Assembly (NCBI RefSeq): GCF_034366625.1
Contig: NZ_JAXMIH010000011.1
Coordinates: forward strand, 186,001-250,000
Length of the DNA stretch: 64,000 nucleotides
Direction of reading: 5' to 3'
Source of the DNA: Prosthecobacter sp.
GTDB lineage: Bacteria; Verrucomicrobiota; Verrucomicrobiia; Verrucomicrobiales; Verrucomicrobiaceae
This document shows, one piece after another, positions 1 to 8,302 of this stretch. Position numbers and translations under genes: made by a program. The notes beneath the pieces were generated by a model. The model searched no databases and was not told the origin of the DNA. It saw only the letters and a list, made by a program, of their open reading frames with translations. The number at the start of each line of letters is the position of its first letter. Positions within the stretch are counted from its first letter, which is position 1.

Positions 1-1
1 G

Positions 2-205
2 GATGAAGGAAACACTTCTCAGAGCAGTCCTGCTGGAAACAACGGCATCACTCAGTTCTGTGTCTTCGTGACAGCGGAACCCAGCCTCGTTCAGAGATGG
101 TTCAAGCGCGTGGATACGAAACCAGCCGTTCAGAAGGTTGTTGATGGCCTCCGTCGACTGATCGAGGCATCACCAGACATTCAAGAAGCCACATGGACAG
201 AATGA
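2..205 (+). CDS. C-terminal fragment of a hypothetical protein (cut by window edge)
   Basis: An open frame runs from the first bases to a TGA at 203-205, so the 5' end of this gene lies outside the window. The visible 67 residues are polar and soluble-looking, with no membrane segment, and I recognise no family. It is followed 20 bp later by the first attC-like repeat, so it is probably the coding part of an integron cassette. The reading frame is supported only by its openness and by the position of the repeat just after its stop. Confidence 0.5.
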   Translation, partial: DEGNTSQSSPAGNNGITQFCVFVTAEPSLVQRWFKRVDTKPAVQKVVDGLRRLIEASPDIQEATWTE

Positions 206-225
206 CCATCAACCTCCAAATCCAA

Positions 226-318
226 GGCGAACAAAACGGATGCAGGCAACGGCTCGGATGGCATCTGTCGTGTCATCGACGCTTCCCGCTCGCCGTCGCC
301 TGATCCGGGACGTTCGCC
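226..318 (+). repeat. attC-like integron recombination site, copy 1
   Basis: The outer boxes GGCGAAC (226-232) and GTTCGCC (312-318) are perfect inverse complements. The inner boxes GGATGCAGGCAACGG (238-252) and CCGTCGCCTGATCC (293-306) also pair, leaving one extra G unpaired, which is the bulged-base hallmark of attC sites. Canonical attC ends are RYYYAAC and GTTRRRY; here AAC and GTT are kept but the flanking bases differ. It sits just after a stop codon and 22 bp before the next ATG. Confidence 0.75.
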
Positions 319-339
319 CAACCAACAGCGTCACCCGTA

Positions 340-1005
340 ATGAAGCAGAAGGAGTTCACACTCTCAGGAGGATGCCTGAAGATAGTGGCTGGCATGGTGC
401 TGATCGGCATCATGATTTGGGGCACTTATCAGCTCGCTTCGTTTGTTCTACCTTCGGCATGGAAGAGCGACATGGCGATGTTTGGCCTTTGCTTTGCCAT
501 GCTCATTTTCGGCATCGAGTTTGCCACCGTGATTCTTAGCCCAGGTTCTTCGACACCTTTTGGCATTCTCGGTGCTAAGCCGAGTAACTCGACACCGGAT
601 GCATTGCGTTCACGGGGCCTGTTGGTTTCTGAGACGTTTCATGCCCAAAGGGCCTTTGAGGTTGAACCCAGAGGAGACGAAGGTTCACAGTATTTCATTG
701 AACTTACCGACGGGAGAGTGCTGTTTTTGGCTGGGCAGTATCTTGATGACTATGGCCCGATCACAGACGACCCCGAGCTGAGTCAGCCACGTTCATTCCC
801 CAGCACTGAGTTCACTGTCCACAGCGATGCACGTCATGGGGGATGTGTTCAGATTGATTGCTCCGGCGATGTCATAGAACCATCGCCTGTCACTCCGCCA
901 TTTACGAACGCCGAATACAGATTGAAGCAGGTGCCAAGCGATGGAGAAGTTGTGGATTCAGAGAGTTACGACACGATCTTAGCTAGGAGGCTTGCGCCAG
1001 CATGA
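340..1005 (+). CDS. Hypothetical membrane-anchored protein (cassette gene)
   Basis: This 221-residue protein has two hydrophobic segments near its N terminus (about residues 14-37 and 46-66). A hydrophilic domain of about 150 residues follows, with several acidic stretches. I recognise no family. The arrangement suggests an inner-membrane anchor with a soluble C-terminal domain. The gene starts 22 bp after one attC-like site and ends 19 bp before the next, so it is most simply one integron cassette. The ATG at 340 is chosen because it lies just outside the repeat; a longer frame on the same strand begins inside the repeat and is a shadow. Confidence 0.65.
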   Translation: MKQKEFTLSGGCLKIVAGMVLIGIMIWGTYQLASFVLPSAWKSDMAMFGLCFAMLIFGIEFATVILSPGSSTPFGILGAKPSNSTPDALRSRGLLVSETFHAQRAFEVEPRGDEGSQYFIELTDGRVLFLAGQYLDDYGPITDDPELSQPRSFPSTEFTVHSDARHGGCVQIDCSGDVIEPSPVTPPFTNAEYRLKQVPSDGEVVDSESYDTILARRLAPA

Positions 1006-1024
1006 CATCCCACACAAGAACGAG

Positions 1025-1180
1025 GGCGAACAAAACGGATGCAGGCAGCGGTTCGAATGGCATCAGTCGTGTCATCGACGGTTGCCAGCGCCCCCCGGCG
1101 CTGCCCTTCGGGTTGCCTTCTGCAAGCTATGTCGCTCCGCTCCATTCCCGCTCGCCGTCGCCTGATCCGGGACGTTCGCC
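1025..1180 (+). repeat. attC-like integron recombination site, copy 2
   Basis: Ends are GGCGAAC (1025-1031) and GTTCGCC (1174-1180), with the same inner boxes as copy 1. The centre is longer because of an extra segment of about 55 bp (near 1080-1135) that contains its own small GC-rich palindromes. Nearly the same central segment recurs in copy 4. A shared core with a variable central stem is how attC sites differ within one chromosomal array. Confidence 0.75.
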
Positions 1181-1207
1181 CAACTTCAGACGCCACTCAC
1201 CAAGCAC

Positions 1208-1645
1208 ATGAAGACCGTTCTCGATCGCATGGTTTCAGCGGGGTGTCTTCTCTTGCTGGCCGCCTTCGTGGTGGCGATTGTTTGGACGTTCATTGCAGGC
1301 TGGAATCACAGCATCTGGATTGGGGTCATCTTGGGACTCGGCCTCCTGCTAGGGCAGTATTCGCGTTATAGGCTTTGCCGTGCAGTTCAGGCCATGATTG
1401 ACTCAGCGTTTGTCTCACGAGGTATTCAGTCACCCACATTCACGCAGGCTGGTAGCTATGGCTATCCCGGTTATCGGCTCTCGTTCGCCAGTAAAGAGGC
1501 TGAGCAGGCTGCACTGAGCAGCGGTGCTTTGTCGGCATTCAAGGCCAGTATTCAGGACTATCATCGAGACGACGGATCGAAGAGCCGTCCGTTTGACGTT
1601 GAGATGGCAGTTCACACCACCTACCCGAACAAGCCACTCTTCTGA
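1208..1645 (+). CDS. Hypothetical small membrane protein (cassette gene)
   Basis: The 145-residue product has two adjacent hydrophobic helices (about residues 10-28 and 32-48), then a polar C-terminal region of about 95 residues. I recognise no conserved domain. It fits the same anchor-plus-soluble-domain plan as the previous cassette gene, although the two are not obviously related in sequence. The start lies 28 bp after attC-like copy 2 and the stop lies 33 bp before copy 3. Transcription is presumably from an upstream integron promoter, which is not visible here. Confidence 0.65.
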   Translation: MKTVLDRMVSAGCLLLLAAFVVAIVWTFIAGWNHSIWIGVILGLGLLLGQYSRYRLCRAVQAMIDSAFVSRGIQSPTFTQAGSYGYPGYRLSFASKEAEQAALSSGALSAFKASIQDYHRDDGSKSRPFDVEMAVHTTYPNKPLF

Positions 1646-1678
1646 CTCACCTATGAGCAGCAAACATCCACAACCAAA

Positions 1679-1766
1679 GGCGAACGGATGCAGGCAACGG
1701 CTCGAATGGCATCTGTCGTGTCAGCGACACTTCCCGCTCGCCGTCGCCTGATCCGAAGCGTTCGGC
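1679..1766 (+). repeat. attC-like integron recombination site, copy 3
   Basis: Ends are GGCGAAC (1679-1685) and GTTCGGC (1760-1766). It is the shortest copy: the spacer between the first outer box and the inner box is missing, so GAAC runs directly into GGATGCAGG. The inner boxes pair as in the other copies and the same extra G is unpaired. Confidence 0.7.
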
Positions 1767-1792
1767 CTATGGGTAACCTTCTTGTCCCCATC

Positions 1793-2104
1793 ATGATGAG
1801 CACTCAACAGCCTGAGATCTCTAGTAGAACCGATCACCAACGGCGCAGCTCGGGAGGGGCTGGCGGCATCGTTCTTGTTGGCTGGTTTTTACTGATGTGC
1901 TCTATCAACACTCTCTCCGCGGCCCCTGGCGCACGCGCGCATGGGGCCACCGCGTCGGAGGTGCTTGTCCTGCTACTCGTGCTTCCTTGCCTTGCCGTGA
2001 TGCTGCTCGCGTTTGCTCTTTTTCGCGGCGAGCGAGCAACTCGTATCTCCGCGTTGCTTGGACTTGGCTTCGCAGTTTTTATCTTTTACTGCATCTTCTC
2101 ATAA
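1793..2104 (+). CDS. Hypothetical small membrane protein (cassette gene)
   Basis: About 103 residues with a polar N terminus, then three hydrophobic segments separated by short basic loops. I recognise no family. Three in-frame ATGs are possible: 1769 (3 bp from the repeat), 1793 and 1796. I chose 1793 because it gives the same 20-30 bp distance from the attC-like repeat as the neighbouring cassette genes. No clear Shine-Dalgarno sequence precedes any of them. The stop lies 22 bp before attC-like copy 4. Confidence 0.55.
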   Translation: MMSTQQPEISSRTDHQRRSSGGAGGIVLVGWFLLMCSINTLSAAPGARAHGATASEVLVLLLVLPCLAVMLLAFALFRGERATRISALLGLGFAVFIFYCIFS

Positions 2105-2126
2105 CGCATGATCACCCACCAAAAAA

Positions 2127-2329
2127 TCCGAACAAAACGGATGCAGGCAGGGGGCTCGAATGGCATCTGTCGTGTCATCGACGCCTTTGCCAGTGCCCCC
2201 CGGCGCTGCCCTGCGAGTTGCCTTCTGCAAGCTATGTCGGTTGATGCGAGCTTCCGCTCGCACCCTGCGGGCAGCCTTCGGCTGTCTATCTCACTCGCCG
2301 TCGCCTGATCCTTGAGCGGCACGCTTGCC
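2127..2329 (+). repeat. attC-like integron recombination site, copy 4 (degenerate end)
   Basis: The left end is TCCGAAC (2127-2133) and the right end is a degraded GCTTGCC (2323-2329). Inner boxes GGATGCAGGC and CGCCTGATCC are kept. The long centre (2165-2300) shares the segment seen in copy 2 and adds further small palindromes. The decayed right box suggests an old or inactive site at the distal end of the array. Confidence 0.6.
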
Positions 2330-2335
2330 CAACCA

Positions 2336-2704
2336 ATGCCCCCGGCGATGACCCCTGACGACTTGTTCGGTGATGACGCTGCTGCAAAGAGGATCTTTGC
2401 TGCCATCGCACGGATGGTGGCCAGGCTTGGTGAAACGACGCTGCGGACAACCAAGAGTCAGGTCGCCTTCCGACGCCGCAGGAATTTCGCCATCGCCTGG
2501 GTGCCGCGTCAGTACCTGTCACCCAAAGCAGCCCCGCTCGTGCTCACCTTCTCATTCCCCAAGAAGGACAAGTCTGCGCGCTGGAAGGAGATCACCAGGG
2601 TTTCGAAGGATCGCTACTCCCATCACCTGGAACTGTGGTACGTCAAGGACGTGGACAGGGAGGTGAGGAATTGGCTCAAATCGGCATGGGAGGCTGCGAG
2701 GTGA
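2336..2704 (+). CDS. DUF5655-like small protein
   Basis: About 122 residues. The centre and C terminus (a T-K-S-Q-V-A-F segment near residue 43, then H-H near 93 and a closing helix) resemble the DUF5655 family as I remember it; its function is unknown. It is a soluble, basic protein. It begins only 7 bp after attC-like copy 4, so the internal ATG at 2348 is an equally good start. No attC-like site follows it, so it is either the last, attC-less cassette or the first chromosomal gene beyond the array. Confidence 0.6.
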   Translation: MPPAMTPDDLFGDDAAAKRIFAAIARMVARLGETTLRTTKSQVAFRRRRNFAIAWVPRQYLSPKAAPLVLTFSFPKKDKSARWKEITRVSKDRYSHHLELWYVKDVDREVRNWLKSAWEAAR

Positions 2705-2968
2705 ACCTCATGACGGGTCCGGGGTCATGACGGTGCCGGGGTCGGGCTGCAACTGGCTGACAAACCAAATCGCGAAGAACGCAAGCAGCCGGGTCCCCAT
2801 GGAAGGCATGGCCGAATGACCTGAGATCAAGGGGCAGGAGGGTGGCGGGTTCCTGGTTCCTGGTGCTTCGTTGTCTCCTGTGAGGGGGCTGATGGGGAAG
2901 GGTTGATGCCATCTCAACCCATGGGCAAGACGCCGCTCTTCCGGGGCGTATGTTTTGGCGTGAAAGCC
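2705..2968. other. Gap between array and DUF1501 gene
   Basis: This stretch has no convincing gene. Its start contains a short direct repetition of a CATGACGG-GGGGTC motif (about 2709-2748), which may be a decayed repeat. It probably holds the promoter of the DUF1501 gene, but I see no clear promoter boxes. Confidence 0.4.
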
Positions 2969-4381
2969 ATGCCTCCCGTTCATCCCTTCAGCCGCCGTGA
3001 GATGCTGCGCAGTTCCTGCGCGGGCTTCGGCTATCTGGCGTTGCAGGGGGTTCTCGGCCTCGAATCGGCCCAGGGGGCGGTGATTGACCCGCTGGCACCG
3101 AAGCGGCCGCATTTTCCGGCGCGGGCGAAGCGGGTGATCTTTCTGCTGATGAAGGGCGGCCCCTCGCAGGTGGACACGTTTGATCCGAAGCCGCTGCTGG
3201 ACCGCGATCATGGCAAGCCGCCGCCGTTTGCGCTGCCGCGCGTGAAGTTTGCCCAAACGGGCAATCTGCTGAAATCGCCGTGGAAGTTCAAGCACTACGG
3301 CCAAAGCGGCCTGCCGGTGAGCGATCTGTTCCCGCATGTGGCGAAGCATGTGGATGATCTGTGCGTGATTCGCTCGATGCATGGCACCAATCCGGCGCAT
3401 GGCGGTGCCTTGCTGAAGCTGCACACGGGCAGCGACACGTTTGTGCGGCCGAGCCTGGGGTCGTGGGTCAGCTACGGGCTGGGCACGGAAAACTCCGATC
3501 TGCCGGCCTTTGTCACGATCTGCCCCACGCTGGCGCACGGTGGCGTGAACAACTGGGGCTCTGCTTTTCTGCCTGCACACTGCCAGGGCACGCCGCTGGG
3601 CAATGCGAGCATTCCCGCCGACCAGGCCGTGGTGAAGCACATCCGCAGCAAGTCGTTGACGCCGGATTTGCAGCGTGCGCAGCTTGACCTCGTGGCGCAG
3701 ATGAACCAGACGCATCTGGAAACGGCGGGGGAGAACGCGGCGCTGGAAGCGCGGATCAATTCGTTCGAGCTGGCCTACCGCATGCAGTCCACGCTGCCGG
3801 ACTTGCAGGACATCTCAGGTGAAACCGAGGCGACACGCAAGATGTATGGCCTCGACGATCCGATGACGGCGAATTTTGGCCGCCAGTGCCTCATGGCGCG
3901 GCGATTTGCCGAGCGCGGCGTGCGTTTTGTGCAAGTGACGCACAGTGATGGCTTCGTGCAGTGGGATCAGCACGGTGATCTGCTCAAAGGCCACACCAAA
4001 AACGCCGCAGAGGTGGATAAACCCATCGCGGGGTTGCTGGCGGACCTCAAATCACGCGGCCTGCTGGATGACACGCTGGTGATCTGGGGCGGCGAGTTTG
4101 GCCGCACGCCGGTGGCGCAGGGGACGGATGGACGGGACCACAATCCGCACGGGTTCACGATGTGGCTGGCCGGTGGAGGCAGCAAACCGGGCACCGCGTA
4201 TGGCGCGACAGACGATTACGGCTATTACGCGGCGGTGGACAAGGTCCACATCCATGATCTGCACGCCACGATCCTGCATTTGCTCGGCCTCGATCACCTG
4301 AAGCTCACGTATCGCTACGCGGGCCGGGATTTCCGTCTCACGGATGTGGCGGGCGAGGTGGTGAAGGGCGTGATGGCGTGA
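2969..4381 (+). CDS. DUF1501 family protein with Tat-like signal
   Basis: The protein of about 470 residues starts with a twin-arginine-type signal (SRREMLR at 8-14, then a hydrophobic stretch), indicating export in folded form. The body matches DUF1501, a sulfatase-like fold family abundant in Planctomycetes and Verrucomicrobia. Motifs include [13 protein letters not shown] near residue 62, WGGEFGRTP near 373 and DGRDHNPHG near 386. The molecular activity is not established. DUF1501 genes are usually paired with DUF1549/DUF1553 genes, but this copy stands alone on the + strand. I chose the start at 2969 because it places the RR motif at the N terminus; the frame is open from 2903. Confidence 0.85.
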   Translation: MPPVHPFSRREMLRSSCAGFGYLALQGVLGLESAQGAVIDPLAPKRPHFPARAKRVIFLLMKGGPSQVDTFDPKPLLDRDHGKPPPFALPRVKFAQTGNLLKSPWKFKHYGQSGLPVSDLFPHVAKHVDDLCVIRSMHGTNPAHGGALLKLHTGSDTFVRPSLGSWVSYGLGTENSDLPAFVTICPTLAHGGVNNWGSAFLPAHCQGTPLGNASIPADQAVVKHIRSKSLTPDLQRAQLDLVAQMNQTHLETAGENAALEARINSFELAYRMQSTLPDLQDISGETEATRKMYGLDDPMTANFGRQCLMARRFAERGVRFVQVTHSDGFVQWDQHGDLLKGHTKNAAEVDKPIAGLLADLKSRGLLDDTLVIWGGEFGRTPVAQGTDGRDHNPHGFTMWLAGGGSKPGTAYGATDDYGYYAAVDKVHIHDLHATILHLLGLDHLKLTYRYAGRDFRLTDVAGEVVKGVMA

Positions 4382-4452
4382 GCATGGGGCGGCTGTCGCG
4401 AAGCGCGGCCGTCTGTCAGCGGGTCGCTGACTCTTTTGGGAAACACTGATTT

Positions 4453-4662
4453 ACACCGCAGAGACGGGAACGCCGCAGAGCACCTGAACTCAAGGCGGCT
4501 TGATTGTAGAGCAGAGAGGGTAACTTTCTTTGGTAAAAGATTGGCGGTAAAAGATCGGAAAACAGGGTTCCCATTTTTTACCGGTAATTTTTTACCAGCC
4601 AAGTTATTCGGGAGAAGGCCCTTCAGAATCAAGCCTCTGCGGCGTTTCAAACTTTGCGGTGT
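4453..4662. repeat. Large nested inverted-repeat element (MITE-like)
   Basis: Outer arms of 28 bp (4453-4480 and 4635-4662) are inverse complements with about six mismatches and share ACACCGCA and AACGCCGCAGAG. Inside lies a second inverted pair of about 27 bp (4532-4558 and 4570-4596) built from GGTAAAA units, with an 11-bp loop. The whole folds into one long imperfect hairpin with no coding capacity. It fills most of the gene-free 4382-4770 stretch. A non-autonomous transposon is likely. Confidence 0.6.
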
Positions 4663-4770
4663 GGCATTAATCAGCGGCTGCTTTGGACTCCGCACGTTCC
4701 CAGAAGCCGGATAGTTCGGCGGCGAGTGTGATAGAAGCAGCGGTGTTTTTTTGCGCCGAACACATCCGGC

Positions 4771-5748
4771 CTACGGCCAGATGGCATTCAACACTGCAGC
4801 CATGCGTGCCGCCGCCTTCACCAACTGAGAGCCAGCGACGGTCTTCTGCTTGTCGATGTAATCAGCGGTCAGTTTGACCTCGATACGCTCGATTTTCGGG
4901 CCTTTGCCCGTGGTATTCAGCGTGCAAGCACCGAACTCAATGCCTGCGTAAGCCTCCTTCGCGAGCGCGACGGATTCACCGGCCCAATGTTCCGCCCATG
5001 CATGAAGATCACCAGGTGTCGTGGTGTTGATCTTCGGCAGGGCATCCTGCAGCAGCTTTGTCAGGTTCTTCAGGCCGGCGAGACGCTTCACGAGTTCAAA
5101 GTCCCACAAGGCGTGCATTTGATCGTACTTTTCGGGGCCGAAGAACAACTGGTTCGCCCCGCGATCTTCCAGCTTTTCCTTCTTTAACGGCAGACACGAA
5201 GCGGGATCGGTGCGCAGCACGGGATGCTGTGTGTCGGTCACATCGAAGAAGCCGCTGGCGCAGTGCATGGGCTGGTGGATGTCGCCAATGAGATGCACCA
5301 GCACGCGCAGGGCGGTGCGTGCGTCGAACTTGGTGGATTTGCCTTCGAGCACGGCGATGCAGAGGTTGATCTGCTGCACGATGTCATCGCGGGTGGTGAA
5401 TCCGGTCGCTTCCTGATACGATTTCACATCGAGCGGCATGTCCACATAGTGCCAGGTGAAGTGGAATGGGAAGGCTTTGATAAAATCAGCGGCTTCCGCG
5501 TCGCCGACGAGCGGTCCTTCATTTTTTCCCACGTCACGCACGCGGTCGAGCCAGACGGCAGTCATGTCGAGCTTGTCACCGGCCAGGGCGGCATCCACAC
5601 GCTGCTTCGCCTGCGGCGTCAGCAAGGATTGCGCGACTTCCCACATGGCTGTGTGGCCTTGATCAGCCCAAGCGCAGACTTGTGAGGGGAACGCGCACAG
5701 CAATGCCGTGGTGGCACAAAGAACGGACGGAAGATGAAGCGTGCTCAT
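4771..5748 (-). CDS. S1/P1 nuclease family protein (secreted)
   Basis: About 325 residues with a signal peptide. Cleavage before WADQGH would leave the N-terminal tryptophan (residue 27 of the precursor) that in this family binds zinc through its free amino group. HLIGDIHQPMH near residues 152-162 matches the zinc-binding helix of S1/P1-type nucleases. These enzymes degrade single-stranded DNA or RNA, and some relatives act as phospholipase C. The protein should act outside the cytoplasm, probably for nutrient scavenging. The start at 5748 rather than 5775 gives a normal signal peptide. It has no operon partner. Confidence 0.88.
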   Translation of the reverse strand: MSTLHLPSVLCATTALLCAFPSQVCAWADQGHTAMWEVAQSLLTPQAKQRVDAALAGDKLDMTAVWLDRVRDVGKNEGPLVGDAEAADFIKAFPFHFTWHYVDMPLDVKSYQEATGFTTRDDIVQQINLCIAVLEGKSTKFDARTALRVLVHLIGDIHQPMHCASGFFDVTDTQHPVLRTDPASCLPLKKEKLEDRGANQLFFGPEKYDQMHALWDFELVKRLAGLKNLTKLLQDALPKINTTTPGDLHAWAEHWAGESVALAKEAYAGIEFGACTLNTTGKGPKIERIEVKLTADYIDKQKTVAGSQLVKAAARMAAVLNAIWP

Positions 5749-5800
5749 GCCGCCATGGTGAAGCGGAACGGTCAAGGCTCAACCAGCACTTGGGTGGGGC

Positions 5801-5854
5801 GCGATTTGCAATCGCCGTGTGTCCCCGCGAGGGAAATGGCGATTAAAAATCGCC
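5801..5854. repeat. Paired REP-like hairpins (GCGATT/AATCGC family)
   Basis: Two small hairpins face each other: GCGATT-TGC-AATCGC at 5801-5815 and GGCGATT-AAA-AATCGCC at 5838-5854, separated by 22 bp. The outer flanks GGGTGG and CCACCC also pair, so the unit is two inverted copies of one hairpin. It lies between the nuclease gene start and the 3' end of the DUF1549 gene. Confidence 0.6.
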
Positions 5855-5861
5855 ACCCCGG

Positions 5862-8153
5862 TTACTGGATGAAGAAGAACTGGCGGGTGTTCAGCACGGT
5901 CCAGAGAACGTCGCCCCGGTCGGTGGCATCAGCGTTGTCAGCGATGGGCTTGAGCAGCGCGTGTTCTTCGGGTGTTGCCTTGCGGCTGAGCAGGCTGAGA
6001 TAGACAGCGTTGACGACAGCCTCACCGCCTTCTTTTCTGGCCCTGTCCAAAGTGCGGGAGATGCTGGTGTAGCGGTTCATCAAGTTGCTGAAAATCTTGC
6101 CATTGAGGAGCATGAGAGCCTGAGAAACGCTGGCTTCATCGTTGGAGTTCTCAACGAGTTCGCGGTCGCTCTGGCCGAACTCACGCAGGAAGTGACCGTT
6201 CGGAGCCGGGCTGCGCAGGTCGGCGGCGCGAAGCATGTAGGTGTCGCGGAAGTTTTCCCAGGCGGCGAGGGAGGTCTTTTCATTTTTTTCCTCGACCTTG
6301 AAACGCTCGGCGTCAGCCTTGAAACGGGCCTTGGCCTGCTCCTGGAGACGGGCGCGGCGTTGTCTGGCGAGGATGCCGAGGGCTTCCTCCATGCTGAGGT
6401 CTTCGCCATTCTTGGCCTTGATGACTGCGGCGACTTCTTTGGCGAATGCCTCGTCCTTGGTGAAATCGTCGAGTTTGCCTTCTCGGGCGAGTTCGGCAAA
6501 GCGCTTGAAGCCCGTGTCATAGACGATGGCGTCCACGGCTGCGTCGATGCGCTTGCGCTGGCTCTGGATGAGGCGGCGGGCCTCGCGGATGGCGTCTTCG
6601 TCCTTCGCTTTGGAGGCGGCCTCCATTCTTTCCTGCGCGGTGCGGACTTCGGCGGCGAGTTCCTTCTGTTTGAGGGCGACTTTGACCGAGCAAGCCTGGA
6701 GTTGCTGGGGGGTGAGGCTGTTGAGGGCGCGGTCAAGCCACTCGATGCGACGGAGAGTGATCTCGGCCTCGACTTTGGTCTCAATGCTGGGGTGGTCAGG
6801 GTTGGGCTTGTACAGCGCGACCATGCTGTCCCATATCTGCTCGGCGCTCATGCGGCGGAGCAGGGGACCGGGGAAGTTGTACACTTCACCGAGCTCGACA
6901 TCCTTGGTGTAGGCCTCGCGTTGGTAAGCTTGGGAATTGAGGATCGCGCTCAGGAGGGCCTTCATGTCGTAGTTGGAGGCCTTCAGGGTGTCTTCGAGGA
7001 AAGTCATGAGCGGCGGATTGCTCGGCACAGTGCTGTCGGTGATCTCATCGACGGGTTCGATGATGCCCTGGCCCATGAGCTTCTTCCAAAGACGGTTCGC
7101 GATGACCGTGGTGAAGCGTGGGTTTTCTTTGCTCGTCATCCAGGAGGCATAGGCCGTGATGGGCTGCTGGCCTTCTTTGATGATCTTGCCGTCTTTGCTG
7201 AAGGAGGCGGGGATGACTGGGTCGATCTTTTGTTTCGGCTTGGCGTCGGTGTACTGATAATCGTGGGGGAGAGCCAGCGCTTTCTTGTCGGTCTGGTCGA
7301 GCACGGTGTTGTAGCGCAGGGGACGGAGGATCTCGCTCATGGCGCGGCCGATGTCTTTGCGTTCGACACCCTCGGGCAGGTCGAACTTCGTGACAGTGCC
7401 GCCGTAACGGTTTTTCACTGCCTTGCCGTTTTTTGGAGAGCCACCGCCATAGATCGCCTGGGCGAGGAGCGGATTGGTGAGGCCGTTGCTGCTGGTCATG
7501 CCGTAGGTGTGGGCGGCCATCTGGTAGTAGTCCATCTGCGTCCATTTATCGAACGGATGGTTATGGCACTGGGCGCAGACCATGCTGGTGCCGAGGAAGA
7601 TCTGTGTGGTCACCGCCATGTTGTCGAGCGGCATGTTGTAATCGCGGATGTAGAAGCCGATCGCGCCGTTTTCGTAGCTCTTGCCATCGGCGGTCACGAC
7701 TTCGCGCACCATCTGATCGTAGGGCTTGTTGTCACGCAGGCTGGACTTGAGCCAGTTCGAGTAGCCGTAGAAGGCGGGCAGGCTTTGGCCGCCACCGACC
7801 ATGTTGCTCTTCATGCGCAGAATGTCGGCCCAGTAGTTGTAGAAATTTTGCACGTAGCCGTCGCTGGCGAGCAGTTCGTTGATCAACTTGCCGCGCTTGT
7901 CCGCATCGCTGCTTTTGAGGAACTCGGTGGTTTCCTGAATCGTCGGGATGCGGCCCACAACATCCAGATAGACACGACGGACGAAGACTTCGTCGCTCGC
8001 GGGCTTGTTGGGCTGGATTTTCTCCTTGGCGAGCTTGGCGGTGACGAGTTCGTCGATCTTGGTGGCCGTGGCCTTGAGATCTGGGGCGGCGGAGGCGGTC
8101 AGTGCCATGCCGATAAAGAATGTGAGGAGGCTGTTGAGGGGATTCATCTTCAT
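5862..8153 (-). CDS. DUF1549/DUF1553 domain protein
   Basis: About 763 residues with an N-terminal signal peptide. The N-terminal half matches DUF1549, including CAQCHNHPF near residue 193, a CxxCH motif that could bind haem c. The C-terminal half matches DUF1553 (NRLWKKLMGQGI near 352). Between about residues 500 and 680 a charged, probably helical region interrupts DUF1553. There is no separate PSCyt1 domain, unlike the long relative at 55655-59359. Such proteins are typical of Planctomycetes and Verrucomicrobia and are usually found beside DUF1501 proteins; their biochemical role is unknown. The start at 8153 follows from the signal peptide; ATG 8147 is possible. Confidence 0.87.
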   Translation of the reverse strand: MKMNPLNSLLTFFIGMALTASAAPDLKATATKIDELVTAKLAKEKIQPNKPASDEVFVRRVYLDVVGRIPTIQETTEFLKSSDADKRGKLINELLASDGYVQNFYNYWADILRMKSNMVGGGQSLPAFYGYSNWLKSSLRDNKPYDQMVREVVTADGKSYENGAIGFYIRDYNMPLDNMAVTTQIFLGTSMVCAQCHNHPFDKWTQMDYYQMAAHTYGMTSSNGLTNPLLAQAIYGGGSPKNGKAVKNRYGGTVTKFDLPEGVERKDIGRAMSEILRPLRYNTVLDQTDKKALALPHDYQYTDAKPKQKIDPVIPASFSKDGKIIKEGQQPITAYASWMTSKENPRFTTVIANRLWKKLMGQGIIEPVDEITDSTVPSNPPLMTFLEDTLKASNYDMKALLSAILNSQAYQREAYTKDVELGEVYNFPGPLLRRMSAEQIWDSMVALYKPNPDHPSIETKVEAEITLRRIEWLDRALNSLTPQQLQACSVKVALKQKELAAEVRTAQERMEAASKAKDEDAIREARRLIQSQRKRIDAAVDAIVYDTGFKRFAELAREGKLDDFTKDEAFAKEVAAVIKAKNGEDLSMEEALGILARQRRARLQEQAKARFKADAERFKVEEKNEKTSLAAWENFRDTYMLRAADLRSPAPNGHFLREFGQSDRELVENSNDEASVSQALMLLNGKIFSNLMNRYTSISRTLDRARKEGGEAVVNAVYLSLLSRKATPEEHALLKPIADNADATDRGDVLWTVLNTRQFFFIQ

Positions 8154-8302
8154 TGAGGAGCCGAGGGGTGGGGGTGGCGCGATAACGTCCTGCTGACAGG
8201 GGTCTTTCACCCTCTTTGTCATTCCCGTCGCCACGACAGGCAGATTCCCGGATTTTAGCTTTGACAATTGATGCTCCTTTCCGACAGAATCAGTGATTAT
8301 TT

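Noticed and set aside
240..539. ORFs starting inside the attC-like repeats with a shared MQATARMASVVS peptide
   Set aside because: The shared start is the repeat itself translated; the real genes begin just after the repeat.
2336..2704. Integron integrase or transposase role for the last gene of the array
   Set aside because: No tyrosine recombinase or transposase residues; it matches a DUF5655-like pattern instead.
5961..8156. Long + strand ORF (731 codons) opposite the DUF1549 gene
   Set aside because: It mirrors the codon pattern of the real gene and has a composition unlike real proteins.
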